NCBI GenBank assembly: GCA_034190875.2
Contig: CM067343.1
Coordinates: 14,873,073-14,937,072, forward strand
Length of the DNA: 64,000 nt
Direction of reading: 5' to 3'
DNA from: Urechis unicinctus
Lineage: Eukaryota; Annelida; Polychaeta; Xenopneusta; Urechidae
Under the pieces are notes generated by a model. It did no database searches. It was not told where the DNA came from and worked only from the letters and a program-made list of their open reading frames with translations. The position numbers and the translations under genes are program-made. Of this stretch, positions 11,931 to 23,555 are shown in pieces; within the stretch, counting starts at the first letter, position 1, and each line of letters begins with the position of its first letter.

Positions 11931-12540
11931 GACTCGGCGTGTTGTGCTCCTCAGAGTACAAACCACAATCGTTATCTGGTTTAATAATATTAAATCGAAC
12001 ATTAACAGCAAGGCACATTAATTATTGGTACACATGTTGGCCCATAACGCTCTGCGTATAGCTGCGCAACATTGACACAGCTGGAAGCAAAAAGTTGTTA
12101 CTGGTCAAAACGATGGCAAAAGGTTGCATCGTGGAACGTACAAAACTGTATTGGGGCAGTAATCGAGCGATGGGAAAAGGCGCTTTCGAAAAATAAGATC
12201 GACAAAGATGTTGGCCCAAAGTTATACTTGGTTATGATATTTTGTCTAAATATCTCCCCTGACCTGTCACGGTAGACCCTGAACCCTTTGAGTGCAAAGA
12301 GCTAAGCCGAGTTCGTACAAATATAACATGTTAACATATTGATATTTTGAACTTATTGCTCCTGGCGCAAATTTATTCAAGCTATAGCAAAATGTTCAGG
12401 CGGTTTTGTTAACACACTTACCCCATCAGACGACCAGTCGTGACGGAAATCTTTAGATCAATAAAACAGTGCCAATAACTACAGTTGTTCTCTATCTATA
12501 CATAGTAGAGTACGTGTCGCCGTCGCAAGTAGTAATTCGC
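11931..12540. repeat. modules R and S
   Basis: R: tgcgcaacattgacacagc near 12,061, then the cgtggaacgtacaaa stretch. S: gacggaaatctttagatcaat near 12,443. Module T is absent and B follows. The region 12,190-12,430 resembles 48,430-48,600 (catctcccctgacc, agaccctgaacc). Confidence 0.65.
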
Positions 12541-12912
12541 CGTTTGCTCTACTAACATTAAATGAACTAAAAGGGGTTCATATATTCAAATTGGTGGGTA
12601 GGGGAGAAGGGGTGACGCATATTTATTGAGCTAGGCATAGTTGTTAGTTTGCCCAACATCAGCGTCCAATAATGTAACTGAGGTATTTTTGTCATGCTAA
12701 TTTATGCATCGTGCCTGGAGTAGATGCATCCATCCGTGGCGCGTCGATAACTCGATTGGACCCAGCTGTTATTGTGGATGAGTTATATGTGCATCTACGA
12801 GACTTCCGCCAACTATTTTCTGGATAAAAGATCAATACAATTGACTCACGGTCCAAGCAACGACGCAATGACACAGGTACGGCGTCTACAAAGGCACCCT
12901 TGATGAGCATCC
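12541..12912. repeat. short A plus module B
   Basis: Only the end of A remains (gctctactaacattaaatg near 12,545). B is well kept (gagtagatgcatccatccgt near 12,718, acaggtacggcgtctacaaa near 12,871). Closest to 38,770-39,210, 48,615-48,990 and 53,860-54,300, a subfamily with aattggtgggt just after A. Confidence 0.75.
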
Positions 12913-13690
12913 AAGCGATTGAACTTTTTTGTTTAATAGGGATAATATTGTAATTAATTAACCAAATAGTTCATACGAGCAAATAGTCTGTTTGTAGCTT
13001 GCTAGATGGCAGTCGACTGGAAGACAAGTGGTGAATGTAAAGGTGCCTTAGTCTGGTGTATTTAGTCTATTAACTCGGGACCGATTAAAAATAGAAGTGT
13101 GTGAAACTGACACAAATGAGCGATCTAACACACGATGAAGTACCTGATATTGATCAGCAAACTGATCGACATCGACCAGTCTTGATATGTTGATGCTGGG
13201 AATATTGACTTGGGATGGTAAGCAGTACGGTTTCCCGTCATTAGATTGTAAATCTTACATTGTATTCAACTACACCGTGATTATCCATTACATAATCAGA
13301 TCCTTGTTCTCGCCTGGAATGTAACACGGATGGCGCCTTCGGGATGCTCCAGTGACTTCCGAAATTATCCGGCAATTTGTCACAGCACTCGGTGAACGGA
13401 TTCAGGCAATAGCAAGTGACGGGCGGTGCTTGATCCCATGTGTGACAGTGAGCGAGTGATGTTGGTGTAGGCTTTAGCACAGCGTCACCATCAATATATT
13501 TATAAATGCAGTCGCTATAACGACCTTAATTGTGATCACAAAACATTACTGTACAACGGGTCCAGCACAATCCTTGGCGTGGCAGCACCGCATTAATTTA
13601 GGCCATGGGAAAGCTGCCCGGTGTATTATACCATGCAGGTTCACAAGTAGAGTCATTCAAACTATAGGGCTGGATAACGCCTTAATTTAA
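12913..13690. repeat. module C2, then scraps of receptor 3' end and T
   Basis: 12,913-13,280 matches 49,000-49,360 (ttgtttaatagggataat, aactgatcgacatcgacc). 13,440-13,500 matches the segment beside the receptor tail at 29,370 (gttggtgtaggctttagcac). 13,500-13,690 is T-like. A round compressed by several deletions. Confidence 0.55.
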
Positions 13691-14490
13691 TGAAGACGCG
13701 TGTCCACGTATTGCAATGTAAGAAATACCGCAACCTCAAATATGAAGTACACCTTCAAGACATCCCATAACTTAACACAACATGCATCCTATGAACAATG
13801 CCTTGAGCAGAAAGTACGTGGCGCAGTCGCAGGGGACAATTTCATGTCTGCTCGCTTGACAATCAATGAACTCTAAGGGGCGTATATGCTGAAACGATTA
13901 CTGTTAATCTTCTCCTCAGCAACTCTTTGGAAAAACGAAAATTGGTACTGTCTGGGCAAAGGTGAATGCACACGACGTGCTAGTCTGCCTAGATAAACAT
14001 CCTAGCATTACACGGTAAAACGCCAGGCGATTACTTTGTCTGTGTTTGTATAAGATATAACTGTTGTATTATTGACAAGGCGGCAACACCAATAACAACG
14101 CCGACTAATCGATGACCCGATGTTTGAGTTGGAGCACTATTCGGTTCTTTGTCCTAATTCGATTGTTTAATTCATAAGCGTTTAAAATGACAAATATGAC
14201 ACAATCTATAGATCTAGGCATCATTCTTTGTACTCGACATCGACAGTTAATAATGTAAACGAGTTGTTTTATTGCCGCCATATTAATTTGTGCATCCAAC
14301 ATACAGTACATACACCCATCCGTGACGCGCCGAGCACTCAATGGCGGCCATGGTTGCATTGTGGAACATATCTGTGTCTAACTACAACGCGTCCTCTACC
14401 TTTTTACATCTATAACGAATCATTACCCGAGACTCAATGTCCACGCGGTTACACAATGATTTATGCACGGCGTCTACAATTCTTCCCTGA
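13691..14490. repeat. modules A and B
   Basis: A near 13,780-14,100 (catcctatgaacaatgcc, gcgcagtcgcagggga), B near 14,280-14,480 (catccgtgacgcgccgagca). More diverged than most copies. The two overlapping open frames on opposite strands (14,105-14,359 and 14,228-14,494) are not shared by sister copies. Confidence 0.7.
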
Positions 14491-14700
14491 ATAAGCTTTA
14501 ACGAACTTATAAATGACTTCTTTAATTCTTATTTGACTTAGCATTGATCGACAAATAACGTGTCGTAGTAAAAATCATAAATGGGACGTATGGATGCCCA
14601 CTACGAAATATAAATTATGCTTCAACACATTCCATTCAAACGCGTGATAACAATAAACTATACATGGATTTGAATAAAGAGCTGCTGCTATGATAAAGGG
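14491..14700. repeat. module C1, eroded
   Basis: tgacaaataacgtg-type sequence near 14,550, cacattccattcaaacgcg near 14,626 and agctgctgctatgat near 14,679 identify C1. The minus-strand reading frame seen at 1.2 and 4.8 kb is no longer open here. Confidence 0.6.
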
Positions 14701-15150
14701 TTTGTGAGCTATTTGGTAGCTACTCCAATGTAGTAAGAGCTTGTATTTGTGATGGATGAGGGAACTTAATCACAGTCGTGCAAATATTGAGCAGGAAGTG
14801 GCGGGTGTCTTCATACACATTAATGTTGTAGTTGGCTATGTGAACAATGATGGACGCTTTGTATTCAACTGACTACGGCATATGTCTCATTCCACATGAT
14901 TATCCGTCCGTAATTAGGGTAACGGCTTCATTTTTCGATCCACGAAATTGCATTATACGACATTATAGACCTCAGATTTGTACACCATAGCTACATCATC
15001 AGAACACACTTATCACGATATAATTTATTTCTAAGAGTAGTCATTCAGATCTCATTTATTTTATAACACTACTAATTTATAACAGTGTTGGGCCAGCACT
15101 CACCATCACAACGTTCGTAGTACTTCCTGAACAACGCCCCTCATTGAAAC
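14701..15150. repeat. module M
   Basis: gttggctatgtgaacaatga near 14,829, catagctacatcatcagaac near 14,985, and ctcatttattttataacact near 15,051. It is joined directly to C1, so D to L are missing in this round. Confidence 0.6.
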
Positions 15151-15605
15151 ACACGATGATTGGTAATTGCTTCCATTCTCAATATACATCTTACCACAGT
15201 AATGATATCAAATATATCACAAAATAATATTATACAGCATAAGGCCCAGCTTGACTGCACATTCAAGATACATTATGAGCGTGCCAGAAGGAACAACGGT
15301 TTTCATGTTAACGCCGAAAAGATCAAAATAAAATATAGAAAGAGTTTACGAACCGGTAGTTTACTCCTCATGGCAGCCTCAACATAGATATATGTTTCTT
15401 AGTAATAAACCGGTATACGATATTGAATATTTCGCAGACAATAAATATTCATATAAAGAACACAAAGAGGCTAAAACATCAACGCAATCCACTTGCCAAA
15501 TAATCATTAAAGGGAATTCAAAACGCCGAATAATTTCTTGGATGATACCAACAATGACTTGGACGATTGATTTCCATTCCAACAACTTCAGTGCCAAAAT
15601 AAGAT
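15151..15605. repeat. module N
   Basis: tgactgcacattcaag near 15,251 and the ggtagtttactcctc stretch near 15,355 match 29,090-29,300 and 42,140-42,310. The later part (gccaaataatcattaaag near 15,495) matches 43,400-43,620. Two overlapping open frames on opposite strands near 15,380-15,607 are probably chance. Confidence 0.55.
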
Positions 15606-15955
15606 GAAAGGTATGTTAAGGCAAAAAAAATATCAGCATTGACTCACAAAAGCATAAATTGATTCATAAACGATCATACAATGAAAGCTATGGCAGTGGT
15701 ACCAAAAGTGTGATACGAAATGTAAGATATAAGGTTGCAACGAGTTTATACGTGATGATTGCTGACGACGTTGAGATTTGTGTGGCCTGGTAACTATTGA
15801 GGCTGCCGTAGCTGCATAAAACATTCAATCAAATGATTGGATCACAGTCTAGTGTGAATGCAGAAATAGTCACGACAAGAAAGTAACGTATTGGTTACAG
15901 CAGGCGATGAAAGGTATCAAGGAATTGACTGAGAAACAAGTCAATAGATGATAAT
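15606..15955. repeat. module O
   Basis: aactattgaggctgccgtagc near 15,791 and gtattggttacagca near 15,889 match 33,488-33,725 and 43,860-44,060. In the 44-kb copy this module lies just beyond the 3' end of the receptor relic; here the receptor itself is gone. Confidence 0.6.
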
Positions 15956-16239
15956 CATTAGCATATTAGCTTTGTGAGACGCGAGTAGAATTAAAATGAG
16001 TGGGTACGGGACCTATCCCTTGCATTTACGGAGCAAGGAAACTAACAGCAGCAACAGTGAACAGGACATGAATATGTCATGGCGCGACGAAATGGGTCAG
16101 GACTAGCATGGACTAGTAGTGGTCACCTCTAATCGCAAATAAAGCCCGTTTATAATGACAGGCGGCTCGAATGTACTGTATTATTTGCCCCCTGCCGCTG
16201 ATGTGTTCCTACGACGATCGCATGACTGCATGTTACGAC
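15956..16239. repeat. module E
   Basis: tagctttgtgagacgcgag near 15,966, gggacctatccct near 16,008 and tgacaggcggctcg near 16,157. It precedes the 804-bp block without F, G or H. Confidence 0.65.
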
Positions 16240-17043
16240 GGGTCCTCCGTTTGAGTAGCTCTGGCACATAAGAAAGTTGAGGTAGTTTGATCCCGATAGC
16301 AGATGTACTGGCAGGAGTAACTTGCAAAATAGGCTATCCCCAATTTTCTATAGCTGCCCGTTTAACAGTTTTACGTCGGTCATAAGGCGAAGTTGATGGA
16401 TGTGTGTCACACAAAAAGTAATGGTTTACAAATAATCAGTCCGACATATGGGTAAACATGGCCACCAACGTAGTGCTAGAAAGACAGCCACGTATGTCAT
16501 CAATTATGTACACTCCCCTTGCCTCATCTTAAGGTGGCCGACCCTTGTGATTCTTTCAATGCGGTTTGTAATTTGCCAGATATACTGCTCAAAATATACA
16601 TACCATATACTAACACCACCTATCTAATATAGGGGAATTAGAAAAGACCAAGACAGGACCAGCGTAGGTAAATATCATGATTCTTACAGCATTGTATAAG
16701 GTGGGGACCAATGTTTGCCGGAAAGGCGCTCTTATCATCTTGACGGTTGCTTTGCTTGCAATTTGATCTCCGATAGTGACCATGGAGGAAGAATGTACCT
16801 CCAATCATCCAGTTTGCTTTGATACCTGCCATAAACACCCGTATGAATTGTCATACTTTGGTCTTGGTTTGTTTGCAAGCTGTGGAAAACCCAAACTTAA
16901 TTGGTTAACAATCTAGTAATGGTGTTTTATACACTGCTAACATCGTGTAGATAGTTCTTGATTGGTTAGCATGAGTTGAATGATCTGCAGAAGTAAGCAA
17001 TGAAACGACAGGTAGATGTGAAGGTAGTAGGGATAGGAGTCAG
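16240..17043. repeat. 804-bp near-identical block, copy 1 (module I and start of J)
   Basis: This block and 30,508-31,311 align base for base with no net insertion or deletion and only about ten substitutions seen by eye. Other copies of module I in the window are far more diverged. It begins at ggtcctccgtttgag and ends at aggagtcag. The flanks differ completely (E/B here, H/unmatched at copy 2). No terminal inverted repeats or target duplications are evident, so a recent copying or conversion event is likelier than a mobile element. Confidence 0.9.
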
Positions 17044-17330
17044 TATGAAAACATACATAATTAGCTAGGCATAGTTGTTAGTATTCCGAACATCGACTGC
17101 TAATTACGTAAAACAGGTGTTTTATTGGTGTTATATGAATTTATGCATCGTACATGGAGTAGATGGAATCATTCGTGGCGTGCCGAACCCTCGATAGGTA
17201 CCCTGCTTGCATTGTGGATAAGTTCTGTTTCTGCCTACAAAGCTACCCCTACTATTTTCTCAATAACGGATCAATGCAAGTGACCCAATGCCCAAGCCGC
17301 TACACAAAGCGACACGTACGGCTTGACAAA
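17044..17330. repeat. module B
   Basis: The lead-in attagctaggcatagttg near 17,060, then tgcatcgtacatggag near 17,143 and ggcgtgccgaaccctcg near 17,177. Closest to 37,150-37,440. Confidence 0.75.
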
Positions 17331-17610
17331 ATTGAACGTCGACACATTCCATTCGGACGCGTGATAACATGAAACCACGTTTGCATTCGAATGAAGAGCT
17401 GCTGTTGTTGCAAAGAAGGGTTTGGCTATCGAATCGGTAACATGAAATATATAGCACTTATTCGTACAAGTGGTAGTCAGAGGTTTGTTTGCGCATTGGT
17501 AACCAAGTGTACAACCAAAGACCGGGAAACATATAGAGAGTATCCACGTTACGGCCATAGACATAAAACGCGCTCAGCTAACCTTCTGTAACGTTAACAT
17601 GATCCATTGT
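17331..17610. repeat. module C1 and start of I
   Basis: cacattccattcggacgcg near 17,342, gagctgctgttgttgc near 17,395, catgaaatatatagcac near 17,440, then aagaccgggaaacata near 17,517. Sister of 37,520-37,800. A 97-codon minus open frame (17,271-17,564) overlaps it but is not conserved in the sister. Confidence 0.6.
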
Positions 17611-17930
17611 ACTCAACGCCTATGAGCGGTCCTCCTATCGAGTAGCTCTGGCACATTAGAAAGCTGACGTAGATTGATTCCATTCAGTAGTTTAATAATT
17701 ATTTTTCGAGACAGGAGTGTCTATGGAAATCGGCTATCCCCAATCTACTACAGTTGACCACTATACCTTTTTACATCAGTCATAAGGTGTATTTGGTCAC
17801 TCCATGTTTAATATGAACACACAGTAACGGTCTACGAATAATTAGTTATTAGAAAGAGCAAATTAACACGACCGGTGCATTGCTGGCTGTTTGATCGCAT
17901 ATTGGTTATATTGCGGACTAGCCTAATAGT
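17611..17930. repeat. module I
   Basis: gagtagctctggcacattag near 17,638 and ggctatccccaatctac near 17,731. An older diverged copy of the same module that makes up the 804-bp block. Confidence 0.7.
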
Positions 17931-18566
17931 CGATAGTTGTAACATTTAGACTTGCAATGAAAATGTTCAAATATCCGGCACAAGCTCTGCCAAACAACAG
18001 TCTGAGCGTTTAACAGTTTTTATATGTATATCATTACATATTAGTTAACTGTTGACCATTGTAGAAGGACCTAATACCAATCTTCCCATTGGCTCGATGT
18101 CTACAACATAAGCCTGTACTGATTCTGATACATTTGTCAGGCTTGTTTGGCAGCCCATGTAAAACTACAAATTCATTTCAGCACAGTGTATTTATTTGTT
18201 AACATCTGATGACTCTGTTTTATACACTACACAATGATGAAAGTGTGCAGCTTTGAGAAACACAATAACGGTGCATGATTTAAGGGTGTCATTGCAGGCT
18301 TGATATACTGTGCTTAATTTCAAGATGCATTATTGGGCACTGAGATTGGATGTATCAAAGAAGGCCGGCAGACAGATACAAAAACAGATATGGTGTTACG
18401 TTGCCTTTCGCGCTGCCTTACTCAAACGTAATCAGCCATCACTCTACTAAAATTAAAAATTTGCGGAAGACATCAAACAAGTTCTCAATATAGAGCATTA
18501 TTGCCTGAACGGTAAACAAACCTGCGGTTGGGTAGTCTGATCTGATATTCATAAACAGAAATCGTA
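17931..18566 (-). pseudogene. module J with open minus-strand frame
   Basis: ttgcaatgaaaatgttca near 17,954 and tttgcggaagacatcaaac near 18,461. On the minus strand an open frame at 18,439-18,672 contains AGLFTVQAIMLYIENLF, closely related to GMFYVQAILLHAENLF at 27,978-28,196. I do not recognise the family. Confidence 0.4.
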
Positions 18567-19286
18567 ACTGACTAGATTTGCACAAGCGCCACCGCATGTC
18601 TTCAAACGGCAAATTGGCGACCAACAATACAGTATCAACAATATTACACGAATAAATGTTATCTCTAAACAAAATACTTGACCTATTAGTTCAGCAATCA
18701 CGACTGCGATTGCGCCTTGTTTACATAACGTAAGGTTGGTGTGAAGGCACCCAATGTGTTGCACAGGTTTACGATAGATGTCAATGAAGGGAGCTTGTAA
18801 CGCGCAATATTTTAGGATAGATGTCACAAGCTGCTGCAGCTTAGATGTTTTGACATGACCACTTAGCCAATTCAGTGCAAAGCCATGGGAAGCAATTAAT
18901 GCCTCTGGGCGATTACGTAAGGTTTGGTCTACTTAGAAATGTCGAGATTGAAGAAAACCTACTCGCAGTGGAAAACATTCAAACTAAGCCTCATTTTTAC
19001 CAGTTTTTTTACTGTGAATGCTTAAAATACTGTTAGAATCATTATCACGAGGCCAATTTATAAATACTGACACAATTTCATGTACGCAAATACGGCCGTT
19101 CCAGAGATGTTAGCGAGGAGACAACTCGTAGCAAATATCGCGATAGGTACTCTAGAACACATGTCTTTATACAAAGTACAAAAAAGTGAAAGCAAGTATT
19201 TTTCCATCTGGTCCATGCTACAAAAGTTGCTTGTTACAGCCATATTATTCATATGGCTGTAACTGCAACTATCGTTGGAAGACATA
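18567..19286. other. 0.7-kb insert with no match elsewhere in the window
   Basis: In sister rounds (28,180-28,230, 51,560-51,620) module J runs directly into K through an aacaggaaatatagttaataagag stretch. Here the left half stops after ataaacagaaa and the right half resumes at taagagaggctataac, with about 720 bp in between. No terminal inverted repeats or obvious target duplication. It holds a 92-codon minus frame (18,549-18,827) and a strong hairpin near its right end. Confidence 0.55.
19233..19263. other. perfect 13-bp hairpin
   Basis: gttacagccatat is followed by tattc and then atatggctgtaac, an exact inverted repeat with a 5-base loop. It lies about 25 bases inside the right edge of the 0.7-kb insert, so it may be a structural end of that insert. 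Confidence 0.85.
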
Positions 19287-19760
19287 ATAAGAGAGGCTAT
19301 AACACTTAGCATGTTGTGTTGTGTTGTTAATTACCTATCACGGTGAGGACGACAGCTCTTGTGCACTTTCATGTTGACATTCAATACTTTATGGCAAACA
19401 TAGACAATGCCCAGTTTCTGCTGACCACTTACATTGCAGCAGTATAAGCAGTTTACAGCAGCAGCTTTGGAATTGTTAATTGTAGCATAAGTACTTGAAT
19501 CAGCTGTGTCGATAAATTGGCTTCTGCTTTCGCTACATAGGATAGCTGCTACATACACTGTAGATCCGATCGATATGTTACCAGAATTTGTGATTCTACC
19601 AATAGAGGCAATGCAAACCTGTTAAGAAAAGACAACAAGTAGCTGTATACTGTACCGATAAATGTACTAACGAATAATACCTGCATGCAAACACATCGGA
19701 CCAATAATATTCGTATACCAGTAGAACAGAATCTGTCACATGGCAAACCCAGTTTCAACT
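19287..19760 (-). pseudogene. modules K and L
   Basis: Minus-strand frame 19,331-19,558 contains QFIDTADSSTYATINNS and AVNCLYCCNVSGQQKLG, matching QFLDTADSC and VNCVCC at 23,573-23,845 and VNCVYCC at 45,977-46,234. Frame 19,549-19,758 carries the module L peptide GIRILLVRC. Unrecognised protein; Cys pairs and a following hydrophobic stretch suggest a secreted or membrane protein fragment. Confidence 0.4.
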
Positions 19761-20100
19761 TTAACTTTGAATCATCTTACCCCAAGGAACAGTACTGAGT
19801 AGGTTTGTACTAGATCTCACACTTAAATGGCATTAACTATATTGCTGGCAATGGTGGCACATTGTATTCACCCGACAATGTCTCAAGCGGAATGGTAATC
19901 GTCCATGTTTCGATCATCATAGGTTTACATTTTACGGCAATATCCCCAACGATTTAAACACCATAGCCACATCATAGGAACACATTTATTGCGATACAAT
20001 TTTCTTGTAAGGGACATAACTCTTGTTGTCTAACAATGCGAAAGCATAACAGGTCATTTTCCTTGAACCAGCTCCTCTTAGTTAAAGCCATATTTCAATG
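19761..20100. repeat. module M
   Basis: aaacaccatagccacatcat near 19,956 and gaacacatttattgcgatac near 19,978. N to Q are missing, and R follows. Confidence 0.65.
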
Positions 20101-20985
20101 ATTAGACCGCAAAGATAAACCAAACATTAACAAAAAGAACAAATTGAATGTGTGTCGGACATAATGCACTAGATATGACAACGCAACATATACACAGGTG
20201 GAAGCAGAAATTTGAAAATGCTCTTAATGAGAGCAAAATGTCGTTTATGGTCGACCCACTGGCTACTGATGTGATGTGTGGCGTATCACGTCAATAAAAG
20301 TTTTCTTTTCTGGCAATATTTATTCACGCTCTTATCCAACATGCGATCAGTCCAGAACTACATATTGAGATCAATAGAACAATGTCAATAGCTACATTAG
20401 TTGCTCTCGTAGTTCTATATCGAAACATCTTTGAAAATATATTTGCAGTACTTCTGTAGGAACATGTGACTTTTGCCAGTGATCGCTCACCAAGCGCTGT
20501 ATGAACAAACACAAGCAATTATAATGCTTAAGTCTGAGATTGTATGATATTGTAGCGACTTGATTTCCTGCTGTGATCAATTTACCTATGACGATCGTGA
20601 TGAACACCTCGTCAGTGCCGTCCAGATTGTTGGCTCTTATGGATTGATAATTCTCTACATGTTAACTTAAGAACAGTTTTCAGTCAGGTTATGACATATC
20701 ATTATATTTAAATTACGTGAATCTTGAGACGACATTTTTTACTATAATAATATCAATATTATGTAGTACCACATCGATCAATAAGACTGCACTCAATTAA
20801 ATTTAAATACAAATACATTAACAATATAGACGCCGCTCCGACTGTGATCTTTAGCCAAACTTGTACAGCGAGTCAGGTGTGGCAGCAACGCGTTAACCAG
20901 GCCTATGTGACGGCTAACCTGTGTATTAGACATTGTTATTAAGAATGATCAACAACGGCACCGAATTATGGGAGACAAATCCTAA
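20101..20985. repeat. modules R, S and T
   Basis: acgcaacatatacacagg near 20,182, gatcaatagaacaatgtca near 20,370, tgatttcctgctgtgatc near 20,560 and ttaacaatatagacgccgc near 20,818. Sister of 7,541-8,479. Confidence 0.75.
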
Positions 20986-21830
20986 ATAAAATTGAATCCC
21001 AAACGGTATGGCCCATTACTGAATGGGTTGTGCAACTGATGAACAATCCCCTAAGCACAGGGTACGTGGCGCCATCGCAGGTGGGAGTTTTTATGTCTGC
21101 TATATTGACATGAAAGTAACTATAAGGGCCATATATATTGAAGCCACCACACCCAATCTAAGCCGCAGCAACTCGCTGGAGGAACGTAAGTTGGTACTGT
21201 TAATTATCCTGATAATTGCCGAGGTGAGTCTCCTCAGCAATATCATGTCAAATACCTAGTGATACACACGTCAATATAGAAGGGAAATGAAGTCCAAATA
21301 ACAGCGTACTCATAGGCGGTCTTATGCAACGCGATGCAGTCTGACACATCAGAGCCCATGTTTGGCGTTATTATGTTCATGTATATTGCAGATGAAGTAG
21401 CAAAAGGGCAGTTAGGAAAATCTCACTGTGATCAGGCAGCACCTAACGAAGTCAGATCTATGAGTAACATCCAGATGACGACTCTTCTAATATCTGGACA
21501 AGGGTGCGTGCACATTTGCACTGGACAAACGAGGTGCAAGTCTGCCTAGAAAGCACCCTACCCGTTCACGGTAACACGTCGTCAGGCGATAACATTGTAA
21601 GCAATTGTATTATACTTTGCTGTTGTATCTCTGTCAAGGAGACAAAACCACTCGCCAATGTTGTCATATTTATTCATGCATCGTACATGGAGTATATGCA
21701 TCCATCCGTGGCGCGCATAATACTCGGTGGGGAACCTGCTTGCATTGTTGATAAGTTATGTGTCTGCCTACGAGGCTCCCCACTGCTATGTTCTCCATAT
21801 CGGATCATATTGACACTGGGTGGTATGCAG
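20986..21830. repeat. modules A and B
   Basis: aactgatgaacaatcccc near 21,035, tatattgaagccaccacac near 21,131, cggtaacacgtcgtcagg near 21,569 and B near 21,685. The plus frame 21,504-21,848 (114 codons) spans A and B but is not preserved in the 8.5-9.3 kb sister, so it is probably not a gene. Confidence 0.8.
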
Positions 21831-22440
21831 TACAAAGATTTCCGGTAATACGATTATCGACCTAACAGTTTATACAGCTGCAAACTGTTGACAGGACGTC
21901 TTTGCTGACAAACGGGTAACACCGAAAGACGCATGGATAATGTCTTACTTAGAGACTGAGTTTGTGAAAACTACAATCGACGACTTAACTTGAACGGTGG
22001 ACTTAACGCAGCCATTATGCAACAATTGTAATAATGATTTAGCTCAGTGGTGACGACGGCAAGCTGTTGATCCAGGCATTAACATATAAACGTCTCTAAA
22101 TTCCATTTATGCAGTTAAACTAATATCGTTTGAATGACGGAGTGTATAATGTTTCTCACACGGGCAGAGAATATCGACTAGCAAGTTATCATGAGGAGCG
22201 CAAAATGCAAATGCAGCATCCGTGGCTGCCATCATAGATGGATCCAGACATAAAATATGCCTATCTTACCTCATTCAAAACATTCGGCTGCACCTAATCG
22301 TAACGCAGGTCGTTTCTAATAATTGCTCACATACAGTGGTCAGTTTCACTTCCTATGTAAAGAGGGGCAACATGGGGTGTAAACAATGGTCAGCGGCCAG
22401 CTGACAAGACAAAAGCTATCAGCGACCAGTCAGTCAGAAT
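21831..22440. repeat. modules C2 and D
   Basis: C2: gtacaaagatttccgg near 21,831, aactgttgacaggacg near 21,883. D: aataattgctcac near 22,319, aagaggggca near 22,360. The junction to J near 22,440 lacks E to I. Confidence 0.65.
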
Positions 22441-23555
22441 TTGATCATACAAGTGCACTTTGTTTTTTTTCCCGTGTCGAATAAGATTTTATATTTGGGT
22501 ATGCTAAAGGCACCCAAGCCCAGTCGTTTGCGCGGCATACTGCTTTATTACGATTTCGGAGCATCTGCAATTCGACACTGGTCATATCATTCATTTCAGT
22601 CTTAAGAAAAGAGAAATGATAGCACCAATAACCTGCTGCTGTAATTTTCAGTCAACGCACGAAAACATGAATGGGGTAAAATGTTTACGATGGCGATATA
22701 ACAGGTATTTCACATAAACATAACAACTACGCCAATGCGCGGTTACTTTCCCAATAAACGGCAATATAAACATGTAGTTGGCATACTTGACCAGAGTCTG
22801 TATCCCAATAAACCGCCTGGCTCATTCATTTCCTTTTATTTTCGGCAACGTGCGCATACCTTTGTGAGAAAATGTACATTTTCTTTATGACATAGAGCTT
22901 TTTTAACAAGACGAGATGTAACATTTATACTGGCAATGAATATGCTCACAGTTCACATATTCGGCTCAAGGCCTGCTTAACAAGATTCATAGTGTTTATC
23001 AATTGCTGTATGCATCAAATTATATATTGGTGTACGGCTGACTATGTAAAAAGTACATACAGCCAATCTTGCAGTTTGCTTTAACGTCAGCAGAAGACAC
23101 CTGTAAGAATTCTCCTACATTAGACTTGTTAGATTTGCAAGCTGTGGAAAACTAAATATCTATTTCAGCCCCGTGTTTTACTTGCTAATAGCTGATTTTT
23201 TTTCACCACACAGTAGTAAAACAGCGATGGTTTGAAAAACACAAAACCTAGGAACAATTTGAGAGGGTCATTCACTAAGTAGTATCAAAATGTCATCTCA
23301 TAAATGCCTCAGGAGAGGGATGCTGTATATTGTATAACTCATATATTATGCTTCCTTCCAAAGACGCATTTTTATGCCTTAAGTTCTTAAGCGATATGTT
23401 TCGTTTCGCATTATCTTACTTGAACGTAATAAAGCATCACTGTTTCCCACGAAGTCAATTTGGGAAGGAATCAAAAACAAGTTCTCAGCATGGAGCATCA
23501 TTTGTTAGACATGAAAGCAAAGCTGCGCTCAGAAAGTCTAACGACATATTTATCA
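22441..23555. repeat. module J
   Basis: aatgcgcggttactttcc near 22,734, gaagacacctgtaagaattc near 23,092, and ggtcattcactaagtagtat near 23,266. Close sister of 9,881-10,770. 22,441-22,680 matches nothing else clearly. Confidence 0.7.

Noticed and set aside
16240-17043. Transposon interpretation of the 804-bp block
   Set aside because: Its edges coincide with ordinary module sequence that exists elsewhere in diverged form, and no terminal repeats or target duplications are visible.
18567-19286. Helitron interpretation of the insert
   Set aside because: A hairpin near one end is suggestive, but I could not find the expected CTRR end or a clean insertion between A and T.
21504-21848. 114-codon plus-strand frame across modules A and B
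   Set aside because: Sister copies at 9.0, 47.4 and 4.3 kb do not keep this frame, so it is most likely chance.
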